Shown here piece after piece: positions 16,955-26,807 of a stretch of 64,000 nt of DNA. Numbering within the stretch: position 1 is the stretch's first letter; the number at the start of each line of letters is the position of its first letter. This DNA is from Aphodoplasma sp045541115 (GTDB lineage: Bacteria > Bacillota > Clostridia > UBA1381 > UMGS1253): the NCBI GenBank assembly GCA_045541115.1, contig JAZQIM010000002.1, positions 55,083 through 119,082 of the forward strand. The letters are read 5' to 3'. The notes under the pieces were generated by a model that made no database searches, was not told the DNA's origin, and saw nothing but the letters and a program-made list of their open reading frames with translations. The translations under genes and the position numbers were made by a program.

Positions 16955-17094
16955 AAAAAAGATAAAAAAATAGGAATATTTATATGTTTTTTTGAAAAAA
17001 ACATAAATAAGCCTTGAAAAAAGTTGAAAAACATGAGAAAATTATAGTGTAAGAAAAAAGTATAAGTAAATATTTCAGGCGGGGAGGAATTTTT

Positions 17095-18474
17095 ATGACG
17101 AGAGATATTATTTCTATTGTACTTGCTGCCGGTGAAAGCGCCGATATGAAATCGGATATTGCGCGTGCGATATTCCCGGTTATGGGAAAGCCTATGGCAT
17201 CGTATGCACTGCGGGCTTTGAAAGAGGCGGGTTCATCTGTAAATGTTATGGTAATCAAAGAAGATGCAGATGATGTAAAAAGCGCATTTGAAGATGAGGC
17301 GAAATTTGCTTATCAAGAAGAGGCTGTCGGAACGGCTGATGCTGTTATGCAGGCTAGAGATTATTTTGAAAACACGAACTCATATGTTGTGATTGTGCCT
17401 GCTGATGCTCCGCTTATTGATGCTAATACAATAAAAAATGCTATCTGCTATCACGAAGAATTTAAAAATGATGCAACGCTCATAACTGCAATTACAGATA
17501 ATCCTGACGGTTACGGCAGAGTTATAAGAAATAATGCAGGAGATGTTGTATCGATTGTTGAGCACAAAGATGCAAACCAAAGCGAGCTTGACATATGCGA
17601 GATAAATTCAAGTATGTATATATTCAATTCCGAGTCTCTTTCGTATGCTTTAGATAATTATGATAAACTGTATGGTAAATACGATAAAAACAATTTGATA
17701 CATTCTTTAGAGGTTTTAATAAAGACGGGAAGACGCGTGGGTGCATATGATGCAGATGATGCCGACTTGATACTTGGCATAAATGATCGTGTTCAGCTCT
17801 TTGAGGTTGAGGCGATTATGCGCTATAAAATAAATATGGCGCACATGAGAAACGGTGTTACTATAATGGCGCCTGCATCGACTTATATTGAGCCTGATGT
17901 TACAATCGGATCAGACAGTGTTATTGAGCCGAATGTGTATTTGCGCGCTTCTACTGTCATTGGAAAAAATGTTACAATTGGCATGGGCAGCGTTATAACA
18001 AACAGCAAAATAGCTGATGGAGTAAAGATATTAAACTCGCATGTGATTGACAGCGAGATTTGTCAGGGTGCAAGCGTTGGTCCGTTTGCATATATACGCC
18101 CGAACAGTAAGATCGGCAAAGGCGTTAAAATTGGAGATTTTGTCGAGATAAAAAATTCCGTTTTAGGTGATAAGACAAAAGTTTCCCACCTAACATATGT
18201 AGGCGACAGCGATGTGGGAGAGAATGTAAATTTTGGATGTGGCTGTGTAACAGTCAACTATGACGGTAAAAACAAATACCGTACAACAATCGGCGACAAT
18301 GCCTTTATCGGTTGCAACACCAATCTGGTTGCACCTGTAACTATAAAGGATAACGCATATATTGCTGCAGGCTCTACAATTACTGATGATGTGCCTGATA
18401 GCGCACTTGCGATTGCAAGAAGCAGACAAATAAACAAGCTGGACTGGAAAGATAGGAGGAAGAAAGACAAATGA
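17095..18474 (+). CDS. glmU: GlmU-like bifunctional N-acetylglucosamine-1-phosphate uridyltransferase/acetyltransferase, altered N-terminal loop
   Basis: GlmU makes UDP-GlcNAc for the cell wall. The 459-residue protein has the N-terminal pyrophosphorylase fold (about 1-230) and a left-handed beta-helix acetyltransferase (about 250-445). The acetyltransferase residues look intact: the Arg in AYIRPNS, Lys in VEIKNS, His in VSHLTYVGD, and the Asn-Tyr in VNYDGKNKYRT. The first loop is unusual: family members read Gly-x-Gly-Thr-Arg-Met-x-Ser...Lys-Val-Leu, while here it is GESADMKSDIARAIF, so the catalytic Arg is Asp and the Lys is Arg. Start follows GGGGAGGAATTTTT. The stop overlaps prs by 4 bases. 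Uridyltransferase activity is uncertain. Confidence 0.92.
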   Translation: MTRDIISIVLAAGESADMKSDIARAIFPVMGKPMASYALRALKEAGSSVNVMVIKEDADDVKSAFEDEAKFAYQEEAVGTADAVMQARDYFENTNSYVVIVPADAPLIDANTIKNAICYHEEFKNDATLITAITDNPDGYGRVIRNNAGDVVSIVEHKDANQSELDICEINSSMYIFNSESLSYALDNYDKLYGKYDKNNLIHSLEVLIKTGRRVGAYDADDADLILGINDRVQLFEVEAIMRYKINMAHMRNGVTIMAPASTYIEPDVTIGSDSVIEPNVYLRASTVIGKNVTIGMGSVITNSKIADGVKILNSHVIDSEICQGASVGPFAYIRPNSKIGKGVKIGDFVEIKNSVLGDKTKVSHLTYVGDSDVGENVNFGCGCVTVNYDGKNKYRTTIGDNAFIGCNTNLVAPVTIKDNAYIAAGSTITDDVPDSALAIARSRQINKLDWKDRRKKDK

Positions 18475-19427
18475 TAACACACGGCAAGAATATTAAGATT
18501 TTTGCAGCTAATTCTAATCCCGACCTTGCGGCTAAAATAGCCGATAAATTGGAACTTCCGGTTGGAAAATCAAGCGTTGGAATGTTTAGTGATGGAGAAA
18601 TTTCGGTTAACCTTTACGAAACGGTTAGAGGTTCTGATGTATTTGTTGTTCAATCAACATCGAATCCGGTAAATGACCATCTCATGGAAATGCTTATTAT
18701 GATAGACGCCCTAAAGCGTGCATCGGCAGGACGTATTACAGCGGTAATACCGTATATGGGCTATGCAAGACAGGACAGAAAGGCGAAGGCTCGTGACCCG
18801 ATTTCAGCAAAGCTTGTAGCGGACCTTATCGCAACGGCAGGTGCGGACAGAGTTCTTACAATGGATTTGCACGCTGCGCAGATACAGGGATTTTTCAATG
18901 TTCCTGTTGACCACTTGTTAGGCGTACCGATTCTTGCACCTTATTTTGCAAAGAAATTCGGACGTGACCGTGACGATATCGTAGTAGTATCGCCCGATTT
19001 AGGCAGTGTTACGCGTGCGAGAAACTTTGCACAGCGTCTCAATGTTCCGCTCGCGATAGTTGACAAGAGAAGACCAAAGGCAAATGTGTCCGAGGTTATG
19101 AATATAATTGGCGATGTAAAGGATAAGGTTGCAATACTTGTAGACGATATGATTGATACTGCAGGTACGATTACAAACGGTGCACAGGCACTTGTTGATT
19201 ACGGCGCAAAGGAAGTATATGCATGCTGTACTCACCCTGTTCTTTCAGGTCCGGCAATTGAGCGTATTCAGGCCTCGCCGATAAAAGAGATGATTGTTCT
19301 TGACACGATTACTCTTCCTGAAGAAAAGAAAATCGATAAAATCAAGACAATATCGGTTGCACCTGTATTTGCAGAGGCAATCGAGAGAATCTACGAAGAT
19401 TTGTCAGTAAGTACATTATTTGTATAA
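18471..19427 (+). CDS. prs: Ribose-phosphate pyrophosphokinase
   Basis: Makes PRPP from ribose 5-phosphate and ATP for nucleotide, histidine and tryptophan synthesis. The 318-residue protein is of class I type: IKIFAANSNPDLAAKIA at the start, FSDGEISVNLYETVRG, the flexible loop YARQDRKAKARDPISAKL, VDKRRPKAN and the PRPP-binding DDMIDTAGTITNGA. It overlaps glmU by ATGA, the conserved glmU-prs arrangement of Firmicutes, behind the ribosome site GGAGGAAG within the end of glmU. Confidence 0.97.
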   Translation: MITHGKNIKIFAANSNPDLAAKIADKLELPVGKSSVGMFSDGEISVNLYETVRGSDVFVVQSTSNPVNDHLMEMLIMIDALKRASAGRITAVIPYMGYARQDRKAKARDPISAKLVADLIATAGADRVLTMDLHAAQIQGFFNVPVDHLLGVPILAPYFAKKFGRDRDDIVVVSPDLGSVTRARNFAQRLNVPLAIVDKRRPKANVSEVMNIIGDVKDKVAILVDDMIDTAGTITNGAQALVDYGAKEVYACCTHPVLSGPAIERIQASPIKEMIVLDTITLPEEKKIDKIKTISVAPVFAEAIERIYEDLSVSTLFV

Positions 19428-19447
19428 AATTTACAGTACATAAAGTC

Positions 19448-19481
19448 AAAAGGGTCGGGTATATGCTTACCGGACCTTTTT
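19448..19481 (+). terminator. Imperfect terminator-like hairpin between prs and pth
   Basis: AAAAGGGTCGGGT and ACCGGACCTTTTT pair with a bulge and one mismatch; the T run is short (five), so read-through into pth is likely. Confidence 0.5.
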
Positions 19482-19516
19482 GGCATATGATAAACATAAG
19501 GAGGTGCAAACAATAG

Positions 19517-20113
19517 ATGTTTTTAATAGCCGGTCTAGGTAATCCGGGCAAACAGTATGAAATGACAAGGCATAATGTAGGCTTCGATGTAATAGATTAC
19601 GTTTCAAAGGAGTATAATATAAAAGTAAATAAGATTAAGCATAAGGCGGTCATTGGAGAAGGTTTTTTACAGGGGGAGCGCGTCATATTGGCAAAACCGC
19701 AGACGTTTATGAATTTAAGCGGTGAAAGTATTCGTGAGATATGTGACTACTATAAGCTTTCCGCAAAAGATGTTATTATAATTTATGATGATATCGCTTT
19801 GCCTGTCGGTTCATTAAGAATTCGTGAAAAAGGCTCTGCCGGCGGACATAATGGCATGAAGTCTATTATATACCAGTTTCAAAGCGACGAATTTATGCGC
19901 CTTCGAATAGGCGTTGGTGCGCCAAAGCACGATGGATACGATTTAAAAGATTATGTGCTTGGACGCTATGGCAAAGATGAAATAGAGCTTATAGCCTCGA
20001 CAATAAAAACTTGTCCTGATGCGCTTGCCGTTATGATGAAATCAGGCGCGCAAGCAGCTGCTTCAAAGTTTAATAAAACAATTAAGGAGGAGGACAATGG
20101 AAGCGGCAAATGA
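19517..20113 (+). CDS. pth: Peptidyl-tRNA hydrolase
   Basis: Releases tRNA from peptidyl-tRNA that has dropped off ribosomes. The 198-residue protein shows LIAGLGNPGKQYEMTRHNVG with the catalytic His, KPQTFMNLSGES, YDDIALPVGSLRIREKGSAG and GGHNGMKSI. AAGGAGGTGC lies upstream of the ATG, with slightly long spacing. The 3' end overlaps mfd by 17 bases, the conserved pth-mfd pair. Confidence 0.96.
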   Translation: MFLIAGLGNPGKQYEMTRHNVGFDVIDYVSKEYNIKVNKIKHKAVIGEGFLQGERVILAKPQTFMNLSGESIREICDYYKLSAKDVIIIYDDIALPVGSLRIREKGSAGGHNGMKSIIYQFQSDEFMRLRIGVGAPKHDGYDLKDYVLGRYGKDEIELIASTIKTCPDALAVMMKSGAQAAASKFNKTIKEEDNGSGK

Positions 20114-23100
20114 GCGTAGCGCATTTGCATCGGTACTCGACAAAAGCAGTGAGTTTGGTGAGCTAATGCGATGCATAAAAGAAAATATTTTGCCGGTAAA
20201 TGTGATTACAGGGGTGGGTGCACAGCGCGCGCACCTTATTTTTGCTGCCATAAAAAAGCTTGACAGACCTGCTTTTATATTGACTGCAACGGAGATGGAA
20301 GCGCGCACACTTGCTGATGACCTTTCATTTTTTGCACCGGATAATGTCGTACATTTTTGCGCAAGGGAGTATGTGTATTATGATGTGGAGAGCATGAATC
20401 ATGATGTAAGCATAAAGAGATTGTCGGCGCTGTCACGTCTTTTAGATGAAGACAAAAAGCATATTGTGGTTGCAAGCGTTGCCGGCGCACTATCTCATTG
20501 TATACCCAAAAAAGATTTTAAAGACAACATATTAAAATTTACTGTAGGTGAGATTTGCGATATAGACAATTTAAGCGAAAAGCTTGTGCTTATGGGATAC
20601 AGAAGGGAAGATACTGTTGAAGGATGCGGCCAGTTTTCGATTCGTGGCGGCATAGTAGATATTTTTGGCAGTGACATGGAAAACCCTGTCCGAATTGAAT
20701 TTTTTGACGATGAGGTCGACTCGATCAGAAGCTTCGATGCCGAAAGTCAGCTTTCAATCGATAAAATAAAAGAGGCTGTGGTATATCCTTGTCGTGAAAT
20801 AATATTTGATGACGATAAAAAGGAAGAGCTTTTATCATCGATGCGTTCATCACTTGCAAAACTTAAACGTAAAAAAAGCGATATGAGTGCGGCGATAGAG
20901 CACCTTTCGTCAGACATAGAGCGACTTTGCGAGAAAAGATACTTTGAATCGCTCGATAAATATATTTATGATATATACAACAATGTTCCAACTATTTTTG
21001 ACTGGCTTTGTGACGATACATTGTTTTTTATAGATGAGATGCGCAAGGTAAATGAGAGCGCAAAAAGCTTTGAGTGGGATATGAGTGAGATTACCACATC
21101 GCTTATGGAAAAGGGCGTACTTGCCCCTGAAAAAAAGGAGTTTACGCTAAAATATGCTGATGCGATAGATATGCTTTCCAAAAAATCGCTCATTGGCCTT
21201 GCTGCGATGTCATTTGCAAGTCCTGATTACAGAGCAAAAAATAACATAGATTTAAGCATAAAAGGCTTAAATTCATTCCACGGAAAAATCGAATTTTTAT
21301 GTGATGATTTGGATGTGTGGCATAAAAAAAAGGCGTCTGTTGTTATTTTGGCAGGCGGTAGCAGCCGCGCTAAGAATCTTTGCTCACAGCTTAATAATCT
21401 TGGGATAGAGTGTGTATATTCTTCTGATATATCCGAGATAGTGCCCGGAAAAATCGTTATTACAACAGGCAGTTTATCGAGCGGATTTGAATATCCTTTA
21501 CTGGGGTTTGTGCTTATAAGTGAACGCGAGATATTTATTAAGAATAAAAGAAAAAAACATAAGATAGATAAGTCGCAGGGTGCTAAAATAAATTTGTTTG
21601 CCGATATATCGGTTGGCGATTACGTCGTACATCAAACGCATGGCATAGGTCGGTATGAGGGAATACAAAAGCTTTTGGTAGATAAGGTAGAGAAAGATTA
21701 TCTTAAAATTTCGTATCAGGGAACGGATAATTTATATGTGCCGGTTGACCAGCTTGATTTATTATATAAATATATTGGCGGTGCGGATAAAAGAGTTCAT
21801 GTAAATAAGCTCGGTGGGGCAGACTGGAACAAGACAAAAGCACGCGTAAAAAAATCGACGGCGGATTTGGCGGAGCACCTCTTAAAGCTATACGCCGAGC
21901 GTGAGAAGACAAAGGGGTATGCTTTTGGCGCAGACACACCGTGGCAGCGTGAATTTGAGGATATTTTTGAGTATGTAGAAACTGAAGACCAGATGCGCTC
22001 AATCGAGGAAGTTAAAAAGGATATGGAATCGACACGCCCGATGGATAGACTTTTGTGTGGCGATGTCGGTTACGGAAAAACTGAAGTTGCGATGCGTGCG
22101 GCATTTAAATCGGTTATGGAATCAAAGCAGGTGGCATACCTTGTACCTACGACAATTCTTGCGATGCAGCATTACAATAATTTTTCGCAGCGTATGCACG
22201 ATTTTCCCGTAAAAGTCGAGATGCTTTCACGATTCCGCTCTGCTGCGCAGCAAAAAGAAACTTTAAAACGTTTAAAAACGGGCGAGACTGATATTATAAT
22301 CGGGACACACAGGCTTTTGCAAAAGGATATTGAGTTTAAGGACCTGGGACTTTTGATTATTGATGAGGAGCAGAGATTTGGAGTTGCGCATAAAGAAGCA
22401 ATAAAGCAGATGCGAAAAAATGTCGACGTGCTCACGCTTACGGCAACGCCAATACCGAGGACGCTTCATATGGCAATGGTAAATATACGTGATATGAGCG
22501 TCATTTCCCAGCCGCCTGATAACAGATATCCTGTTCAGACATATGTGATGGAGAAAAATGACGATATTTTAGCCGATGCAATAAGAAAAGAGATTGGCAG
22601 AGGCGGACAGGTGTACTATCTTTATAATAGTGTATCGGGCATACATTCAGCTGCAAGGCGCATAAAAGAGCTTGTGCCTGAGGCAAAAGTCGGTGTTGGG
22701 CATGGCAAGATGCGCGAAGAAGAGCTCGAAGAAGTTATGATGCAAATGCTTGATGGCGAGATAAATGTTTTAGTATGTACGACGATTATTGAAACAGGTC
22801 TTGACATTCCAAACGTCAATACCATAATAATTGAAAATGCAGACAGACTCGGTTTGTCGCAGTTATATCAGCTTCGCGGAAGAGTAGGCCGCTCAAACAG
22901 AATTGCATATGCATACCTCACATATCAGCGTGATAAGGCGATTAGTGATGTTGCGCAAAAAAGACTAAGCGCCGTACGTGAGTTTACGGAGTTTGGGTCG
23001 GGATTTAAAATTGCGATGCGTGACCTTGAAATACGTGGTGCAGGCAACCTGCTCGGAGCTCAGCAGCACGGTCATATGGACGCGGTAGGTTACGATATGT

Positions 23101-23612
23101 ATTGCAAGCTCTTAAAAGAAAGCGTAAGCGAAATGAGAGGCGAAAGCGTCGAAGAAGCGATAAATACAACGGTGGATTTGCCTGTCGATGCTCATATTCC
23201 ACAGGATTATATCAAAAATCAAAATGTTCGCATAGATATTTACAAAAAAATTGCATCGATTGCGACTCTTCAGGATAGCTATGATGTTGAGGAGGAAATT
23301 GAAGACAGGTTCGGTACAATACCTGCATCCGTAAAAAATATAATTGATATAGCGCTCATAAAAGCATATGCGCAGCAAATGGGAGTAGTCGAAGTTGTTA
23401 AAAATGATAATGCAATTCGTTTTACGCTCGATGCCAAGAGCATTGATATGAAGATTATTTCGGGAATTGTCTCGCTTACGAAAGGAAATGCACTTTTTTC
23501 TGCGGGTGAAAAACCGTATTTGCTTATCAGAAGGGCTCCATCTGCGCAGGGCGAGCTTCTTTCCAATATTAAGTTTTTATTACAGAGCATGAAAGAATTG
23601 CGCAGTAAATAA
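20097..23612 (+). CDS. mfd: Transcription-repair coupling factor Mfd
   Basis: Mfd removes RNA polymerase stalled at DNA damage and recruits UvrA. The 1171-residue protein has the full domain order: UvrB-like N-terminal module (about 20-330), polymerase-interacting domain (about 495-560, VGDYVVHQTHGIGRYEGI), SF2 helicase motor with Walker A GDVGYGKTE and motif II DEEQRFG, TATPIPRTLHMA, and the C-terminal TRCF domain. The ATG at 20097 sits inside pth behind AAGGAGGAGGACA. No frameshift was seen along 3.5 kb. Confidence 0.97.
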   Translation: MEAANERSAFASVLDKSSEFGELMRCIKENILPVNVITGVGAQRAHLIFAAIKKLDRPAFILTATEMEARTLADDLSFFAPDNVVHFCAREYVYYDVESMNHDVSIKRLSALSRLLDEDKKHIVVASVAGALSHCIPKKDFKDNILKFTVGEICDIDNLSEKLVLMGYRREDTVEGCGQFSIRGGIVDIFGSDMENPVRIEFFDDEVDSIRSFDAESQLSIDKIKEAVVYPCREIIFDDDKKEELLSSMRSSLAKLKRKKSDMSAAIEHLSSDIERLCEKRYFESLDKYIYDIYNNVPTIFDWLCDDTLFFIDEMRKVNESAKSFEWDMSEITTSLMEKGVLAPEKKEFTLKYADAIDMLSKKSLIGLAAMSFASPDYRAKNNIDLSIKGLNSFHGKIEFLCDDLDVWHKKKASVVILAGGSSRAKNLCSQLNNLGIECVYSSDISEIVPGKIVITTGSLSSGFEYPLLGFVLISEREIFIKNKRKKHKIDKSQGAKINLFADISVGDYVVHQTHGIGRYEGIQKLLVDKVEKDYLKISYQGTDNLYVPVDQLDLLYKYIGGADKRVHVNKLGGADWNKTKARVKKSTADLAEHLLKLYAEREKTKGYAFGADTPWQREFEDIFEYVETEDQMRSIEEVKKDMESTRPMDRLLCGDVGYGKTEVAMRAAFKSVMESKQVAYLVPTTILAMQHYNNFSQRMHDFPVKVEMLSRFRSAAQQKETLKRLKTGETDIIIGTHRLLQKDIEFKDLGLLIIDEEQRFGVAHKEAIKQMRKNVDVLTLTATPIPRTLHMAMVNIRDMSVISQPPDNRYPVQTYVMEKNDDILADAIRKEIGRGGQVYYLYNSVSGIHSAARRIKELVPEAKVGVGHGKMREEELEEVMMQMLDGEINVLVCTTIIETGLDIPNVNTIIIENADRLGLSQLYQLRGRVGRSNRIAYAYLTYQRDKAISDVAQKRLSAVREFTEFGSGFKIAMRDLEIRGAGNLLGAQQHGHMDAVGYDMYCKLLKESVSEMRGESVEEAINTTVDLPVDAHIPQDYIKNQNVRIDIYKKIASIATLQDSYDVEEEIEDRFGTIPASVKNIIDIALIKAYAQQMGVVEVVKNDNAIRFTLDAKSIDMKIISGIVSLTKGNALFSAGEKPYLLIRRAPSAQGELLSNIKFLLQSMKELRSK

Positions 23613-23626
23613 AAATTTGATATAAT
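23598..23626 (+). promoter_or_regulatory. Likely promoter for the foldase lipoprotein gene
   Basis: TTGCGC (23598-23603) and TATAAT (23621-23626), 17-base spacer; the -35 lies in the last codons of mfd. Confidence 0.55.
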
Positions 23627-23679
23627 GTAATTACTTAATTATTGTATGGATATGCATACTTCGGAAAGGAGATAATGCA

Positions 23680-24714
23680 ATGAAACAAAAGAAAATGTTA
23701 GCAATTTTTTGCGCTGTAGTTTTTTGTGCAAGTGTTTTGTTTGGATGTTCTAAAAACAGCCAGGAAGTTTTTAGCGTTAATGGAGAAAAAATTACACAGG
23801 AAAAATTTTCGTTTTTTCTTGAAAGCATGAAGGAAATGATTGCGGCTGAATCGGATCTTGATATAGTCGATGAAAATTCGTGGTCAACAATTGAGATTGA
23901 CAACAAAAAGGCGATAGATGTTGCAAAACAAAAGGCTCTTGACGATGTTGTTTCGCTTATTGTACAGGTTCAGAGAGCCAAAAGTGAAGGTATTGTCTTA
24001 ACCGATGACGATATGAATCTTATGAAAGCTCAAAAGCAAAAGATTATTTTGCAGTACGGCGGAGAGACAGGATTTAAGCAAAAGCTCGATAGCTGGCACG
24101 TTTCGTCAGAGGAATTTGACAAAATTATGCAGGACTATATGTACGCGTCAAAGCTTGAAGCAAAGTATAAAGCGGAAGATGAAAAGATAAATACCATTAC
24201 AGAAGAGGAACTTCTGGCAAAGTATAATACACTTAAGGAAGAAATGATTTGCGAATCGATTTTTGCAAAGCATATATTGATTATGGTTGACAAGCAGACC
24301 GACACAAAGCCTGCACTTACACAAGAGCAGGCTCAAGAGCAGGTGCAGACAGTTCTTGCAAGACTTTCTGATGGAGAAGAATTTGACGATGTAATGCGTG
24401 AAATGTCATACGATATCGAAGCATCATTTGAAGGATATTCATTTGTGCACAACGACGGACAGTTCGACACTACTTTTGACAATGCCGCGTATGCTCTTGA
24501 AATCGGTGAAGTCAGTAGCCCTGTTTTAACACAGTTTGGATATCATATTATAAAAAGACTTCCGTCACAAAGCGAGATTGCGCCACTTGATGATGTGCGC
24601 CAGATGCTTATTGACCAGATAAAAACAGAAAGATACGGCTTTATGGTGCTTAATGAATGGGTGCCTGCGGCTACAATTGTGAAGCAGGACAAAATATTTG
24701 ATTCATTAAAATAA
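23680..24714 (+). CDS. PrsA/SurA-like peptidyl-prolyl isomerase lipoprotein
   Basis: A membrane-anchored extracellular foldase for secreted proteins. Residues 1-23 form a lipoprotein signal with lipobox Leu-Phe-Gly-Cys (Cys23). An N-terminal SurA/trigger-factor-like chaperone region (about 30-185) begins VFSVNGEKITQEKF. A parvulin domain follows (about 190-295), bounded by AKHILIMVDKQ and QFGYHIIKRL, the usual edge strands. The 344-residue length fits. GGAAAGGAGATAATGCA gives the start. mfd is commonly followed by such a gene in Firmicutes. It ends in a terminator. Confidence 0.92.
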   Translation: MKQKKMLAIFCAVVFCASVLFGCSKNSQEVFSVNGEKITQEKFSFFLESMKEMIAAESDLDIVDENSWSTIEIDNKKAIDVAKQKALDDVVSLIVQVQRAKSEGIVLTDDDMNLMKAQKQKIILQYGGETGFKQKLDSWHVSSEEFDKIMQDYMYASKLEAKYKAEDEKINTITEEELLAKYNTLKEEMICESIFAKHILIMVDKQTDTKPALTQEQAQEQVQTVLARLSDGEEFDDVMREMSYDIEASFEGYSFVHNDGQFDTTFDNAAYALEIGEVSSPVLTQFGYHIIKRLPSQSEIAPLDDVRQMLIDQIKTERYGFMVLNEWVPAATIVKQDKIFDSLK

Positions 24715-24728
24715 ATAAGAAAAATGCA

Positions 24729-24757
24729 AAAGACGGCGATTTGCCGTCTTTTTTTTG
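24729..24757 (+). terminator. Intrinsic terminator after the foldase gene
   Basis: AGACGGC and GCCGTCT arms around GATTT followed by eight or more T. Confidence 0.93.
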
Positions 24758-24809
24758 TTGTGGAAAATCCGGTTTATGTCGTTAAAAATAAAAAAATAAT
24801 AAAAAAATG

Positions 24810-24838
24810 TAGACTTTGTGATTTTTTAATAGTATAAT
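24810..24838 (+). promoter_or_regulatory. Likely promoter for the purine salvage pair
   Basis: TAGACT (24810-24815) and TATAAT (24833-24838) with a 17-base spacer, 46 bases upstream of the nucleoside phosphorylase. Confidence 0.6.
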
Positions 24839-24884
24839 GTAAACTGCGGTGTTAGCCCACTAATTCAAATCGGAGGGAAAAATC

Positions 24885-25718
24885 GTGGCAAATGCAACTA
24901 AAAAGCTTGTAGAATGCTGTGAATATATGAAAAGCAAAATAGATTTTAAGCCGCGTGTTGCGCTTGTGCTTGGTTCGGGACTTGGCAATTTTGCTGATTG
25001 CATTGACATACATTCGTGCATAAGCTACAGAGACATTAAAGGTTTTCCCGTAAGCTCGGTAAGCGGCCATAATAATCGCTTTATATTCGGCTCTGTATCA
25101 GGTGTAGATACAGTGATTATGCAGGGGCGCATCCACTATTATGAGGGCTATGATATGGCTGACGTTGTTTTGCCGATAAGGCTTATGCGTATGCTTGGGG
25201 CAGACACTCTTTTACTTACAAATGCCGCAGGAGCGATTAACGAATCGTTTTTACCGGGAGATTTTATGCTTATAAACGGTCATATTTCATCGCTTGTGCC
25301 ATCGCCGTTAATTGGGGAAAATATTGACATTCTTGGTGACAGATTTCCGGATATGAGCGAGGTATATGACAAAGAAATAAGAGAGCTTATTAAAGATGCC
25401 GCAAGGCGCGTGGGTATAGCACTTAAAGAGGGAGTGTATATACAGACGAGCGGGCCCAATTATGAAACACCCGAAGAAATAAAAATGTTTAAAACATGGG
25501 GAGCAGATGCGGTTGGCATGAGTACGGCGTGCGAGGCCATTGCGGCGCGTCATGCAAATATGCGTGTAGCTGCTATAAGCTGTATTTCAAATATGGCGGC
25601 GGGCATCTCAAAATCAGCTCTTTCACATGAAGATGTAAAAAAGACAACATCAAAGGCATCTTCAGATTTTCAAGAATTACTGTTTGAAATTTTTAAATCA
25701 CTTAGGACATTATTATAG
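24885..25718 (+). CDS. Purine-nucleoside phosphorylase (trimeric PNP-I type)
   Basis: Splits purine nucleosides with phosphate to free base and ribose 1-phosphate. The 277-residue protein shows VLGSGLGNFAD (phosphate loop), GRIHYYEGYDM, LLTNAAGAINESFLPGDFML, and the base-binding region SGPNYETPEEIKMFKTWGAD and GMSTACEAIAARH, matching the guanosine/inosine-specific PNP family (PunA/PupG). The start is a GTG behind CGGAGGGAAAA. It lies 57 bases ahead of adenosine deaminase, giving a coherent adenosine to hypoxanthine route. Confidence 0.94.
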   Translation: MANATKKLVECCEYMKSKIDFKPRVALVLGSGLGNFADCIDIHSCISYRDIKGFPVSSVSGHNNRFIFGSVSGVDTVIMQGRIHYYEGYDMADVVLPIRLMRMLGADTLLLTNAAGAINESFLPGDFMLINGHISSLVPSPLIGENIDILGDRFPDMSEVYDKEIRELIKDAARRVGIALKEGVYIQTSGPNYETPEEIKMFKTWGADAVGMSTACEAIAARHANMRVAAISCISNMAAGISKSALSHEDVKKTTSKASSDFQELLFEIFKSLRTLL

Positions 25719-25775
25719 ACTGCGATACATATTTATTGATTTATAATTTCACGTAAAGGAGGATAGAGGTACACA

Positions 25776-26771
25776 ATGATTGATTTACATTTGCATTTAG
25801 ATGGCTCGCTTGATGTCCAGACGATTTTAAAGCTTGCTAAAGAATGCGATATAGTTTTACCGGGTTCAAATGCCAGGGAGCTAAAACCGTATATATGCGC
25901 AGCAAAGCGTGGCGGCAATTTAGATAGTTATTTAAATTGTTTTGAACTTCCGATTAGTTTATTGCAGACTAAAGATGCTCTTAGGTATGCCTCTCGTAAA
26001 CTTATAAAGAGGCTTGACAATAATAAGATGTGTTATGCAGAGATTCGTTTTGCACCGCAGCTTCATACACAAAATTATCTCTCGCAGGCTGAAGTGGTTG
26101 AGGCTGTAATAGAAGGAATAAATGAAGGCTGTGAGATTTCTAAAAACATGAAGGCAAATCTGATACTTTGCTGTATGCGCGGCGAGAGTAATGAAAATGA
26201 AAATCTTGAAACACTTAATGTTGCAAAATACTTTTTAGGTAGCGGCGTTTGCGCGCTTGACCTTGCAGGAGCAGAGGCAACATATAAAACGGGTAACTAT
26301 AAAAAGTTATTCGAGCTTTCGTCAAGATACGATATTCCATTTACGATTCATGCCGGAGAAGCCGATGGCGCGCAAAGCGTGAGAGAAGCAATCGAAATGG
26401 GAGCAAAAAGAATAGGTCACGGTGTGCGCGTGTGTGAAGATGATGAGGTTTTAGAGATGGTTATCTCGCACGGAATTGCGCTTGAGATGTGTCCAACGAG
26501 CAATGTGCAGACGGGAGCGGTAAGCAAGATTAAAGAATATCCTATACGCCGCTTGCTTAAAATGGGCGCGATTGTGACGGTAAATACTGACAATATGACG
26601 GTGTCTGATACGGACATAAAAAAGGAATACACGCTTTTGAAAAATTCTCTTTCGCTTACGGCGGAGGAGGAAAAAATGCTTCTTCTTAATGCTGTGTATG
26701 CTGCTTTTTTGCCGGAAGAAGATAAACAGATACTTTCTGAAAATATATACCTACATGGATTATACATATAA
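25776..26771 (+). CDS. add: Adenosine deaminase
   Basis: Deaminates adenosine to inosine, which the adjacent phosphorylase can split. The 331-residue protein is a TIM-barrel amidohydrolase with the metal ligands visible: HLHLDGSLD at the start, FTIHAGEADG, the catalytic GAKRIGHGVRV His, and NTDN where most family members have an Asp-Asp. A ribosome site AAAGGAGGATAGAGG precedes the ATG. The stop falls inside the bidirectional terminator. Some related proteins act on other aminopurines, so adenosine specificity is an inference. Confidence 0.9.
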   Translation: MIDLHLHLDGSLDVQTILKLAKECDIVLPGSNARELKPYICAAKRGGNLDSYLNCFELPISLLQTKDALRYASRKLIKRLDNNKMCYAEIRFAPQLHTQNYLSQAEVVEAVIEGINEGCEISKNMKANLILCCMRGESNENENLETLNVAKYFLGSGVCALDLAGAEATYKTGNYKKLFELSSRYDIPFTIHAGEADGAQSVREAIEMGAKRIGHGVRVCEDDEVLEMVISHGIALEMCPTSNVQTGAVSKIKEYPIRRLLKMGAIVTVNTDNMTVSDTDIKKEYTLLKNSLSLTAEEEKMLLLNAVYAAFLPEEDKQILSENIYLHGLYI

Positions 26772-26804
26772 AAAGTCTACTTACGAAAGAAGGTAGACTT
26801 TTTC
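26770..26804. terminator. Bidirectional terminator between add and the ABC-F gene
   Basis: AAAAAGTCTAC and GTAGACTTTTT are perfect 11-base arms around a 12-base loop, with A and T runs on both sides, serving both convergent genes. Confidence 0.93.
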
Positions 26805-26807
26805 ATT

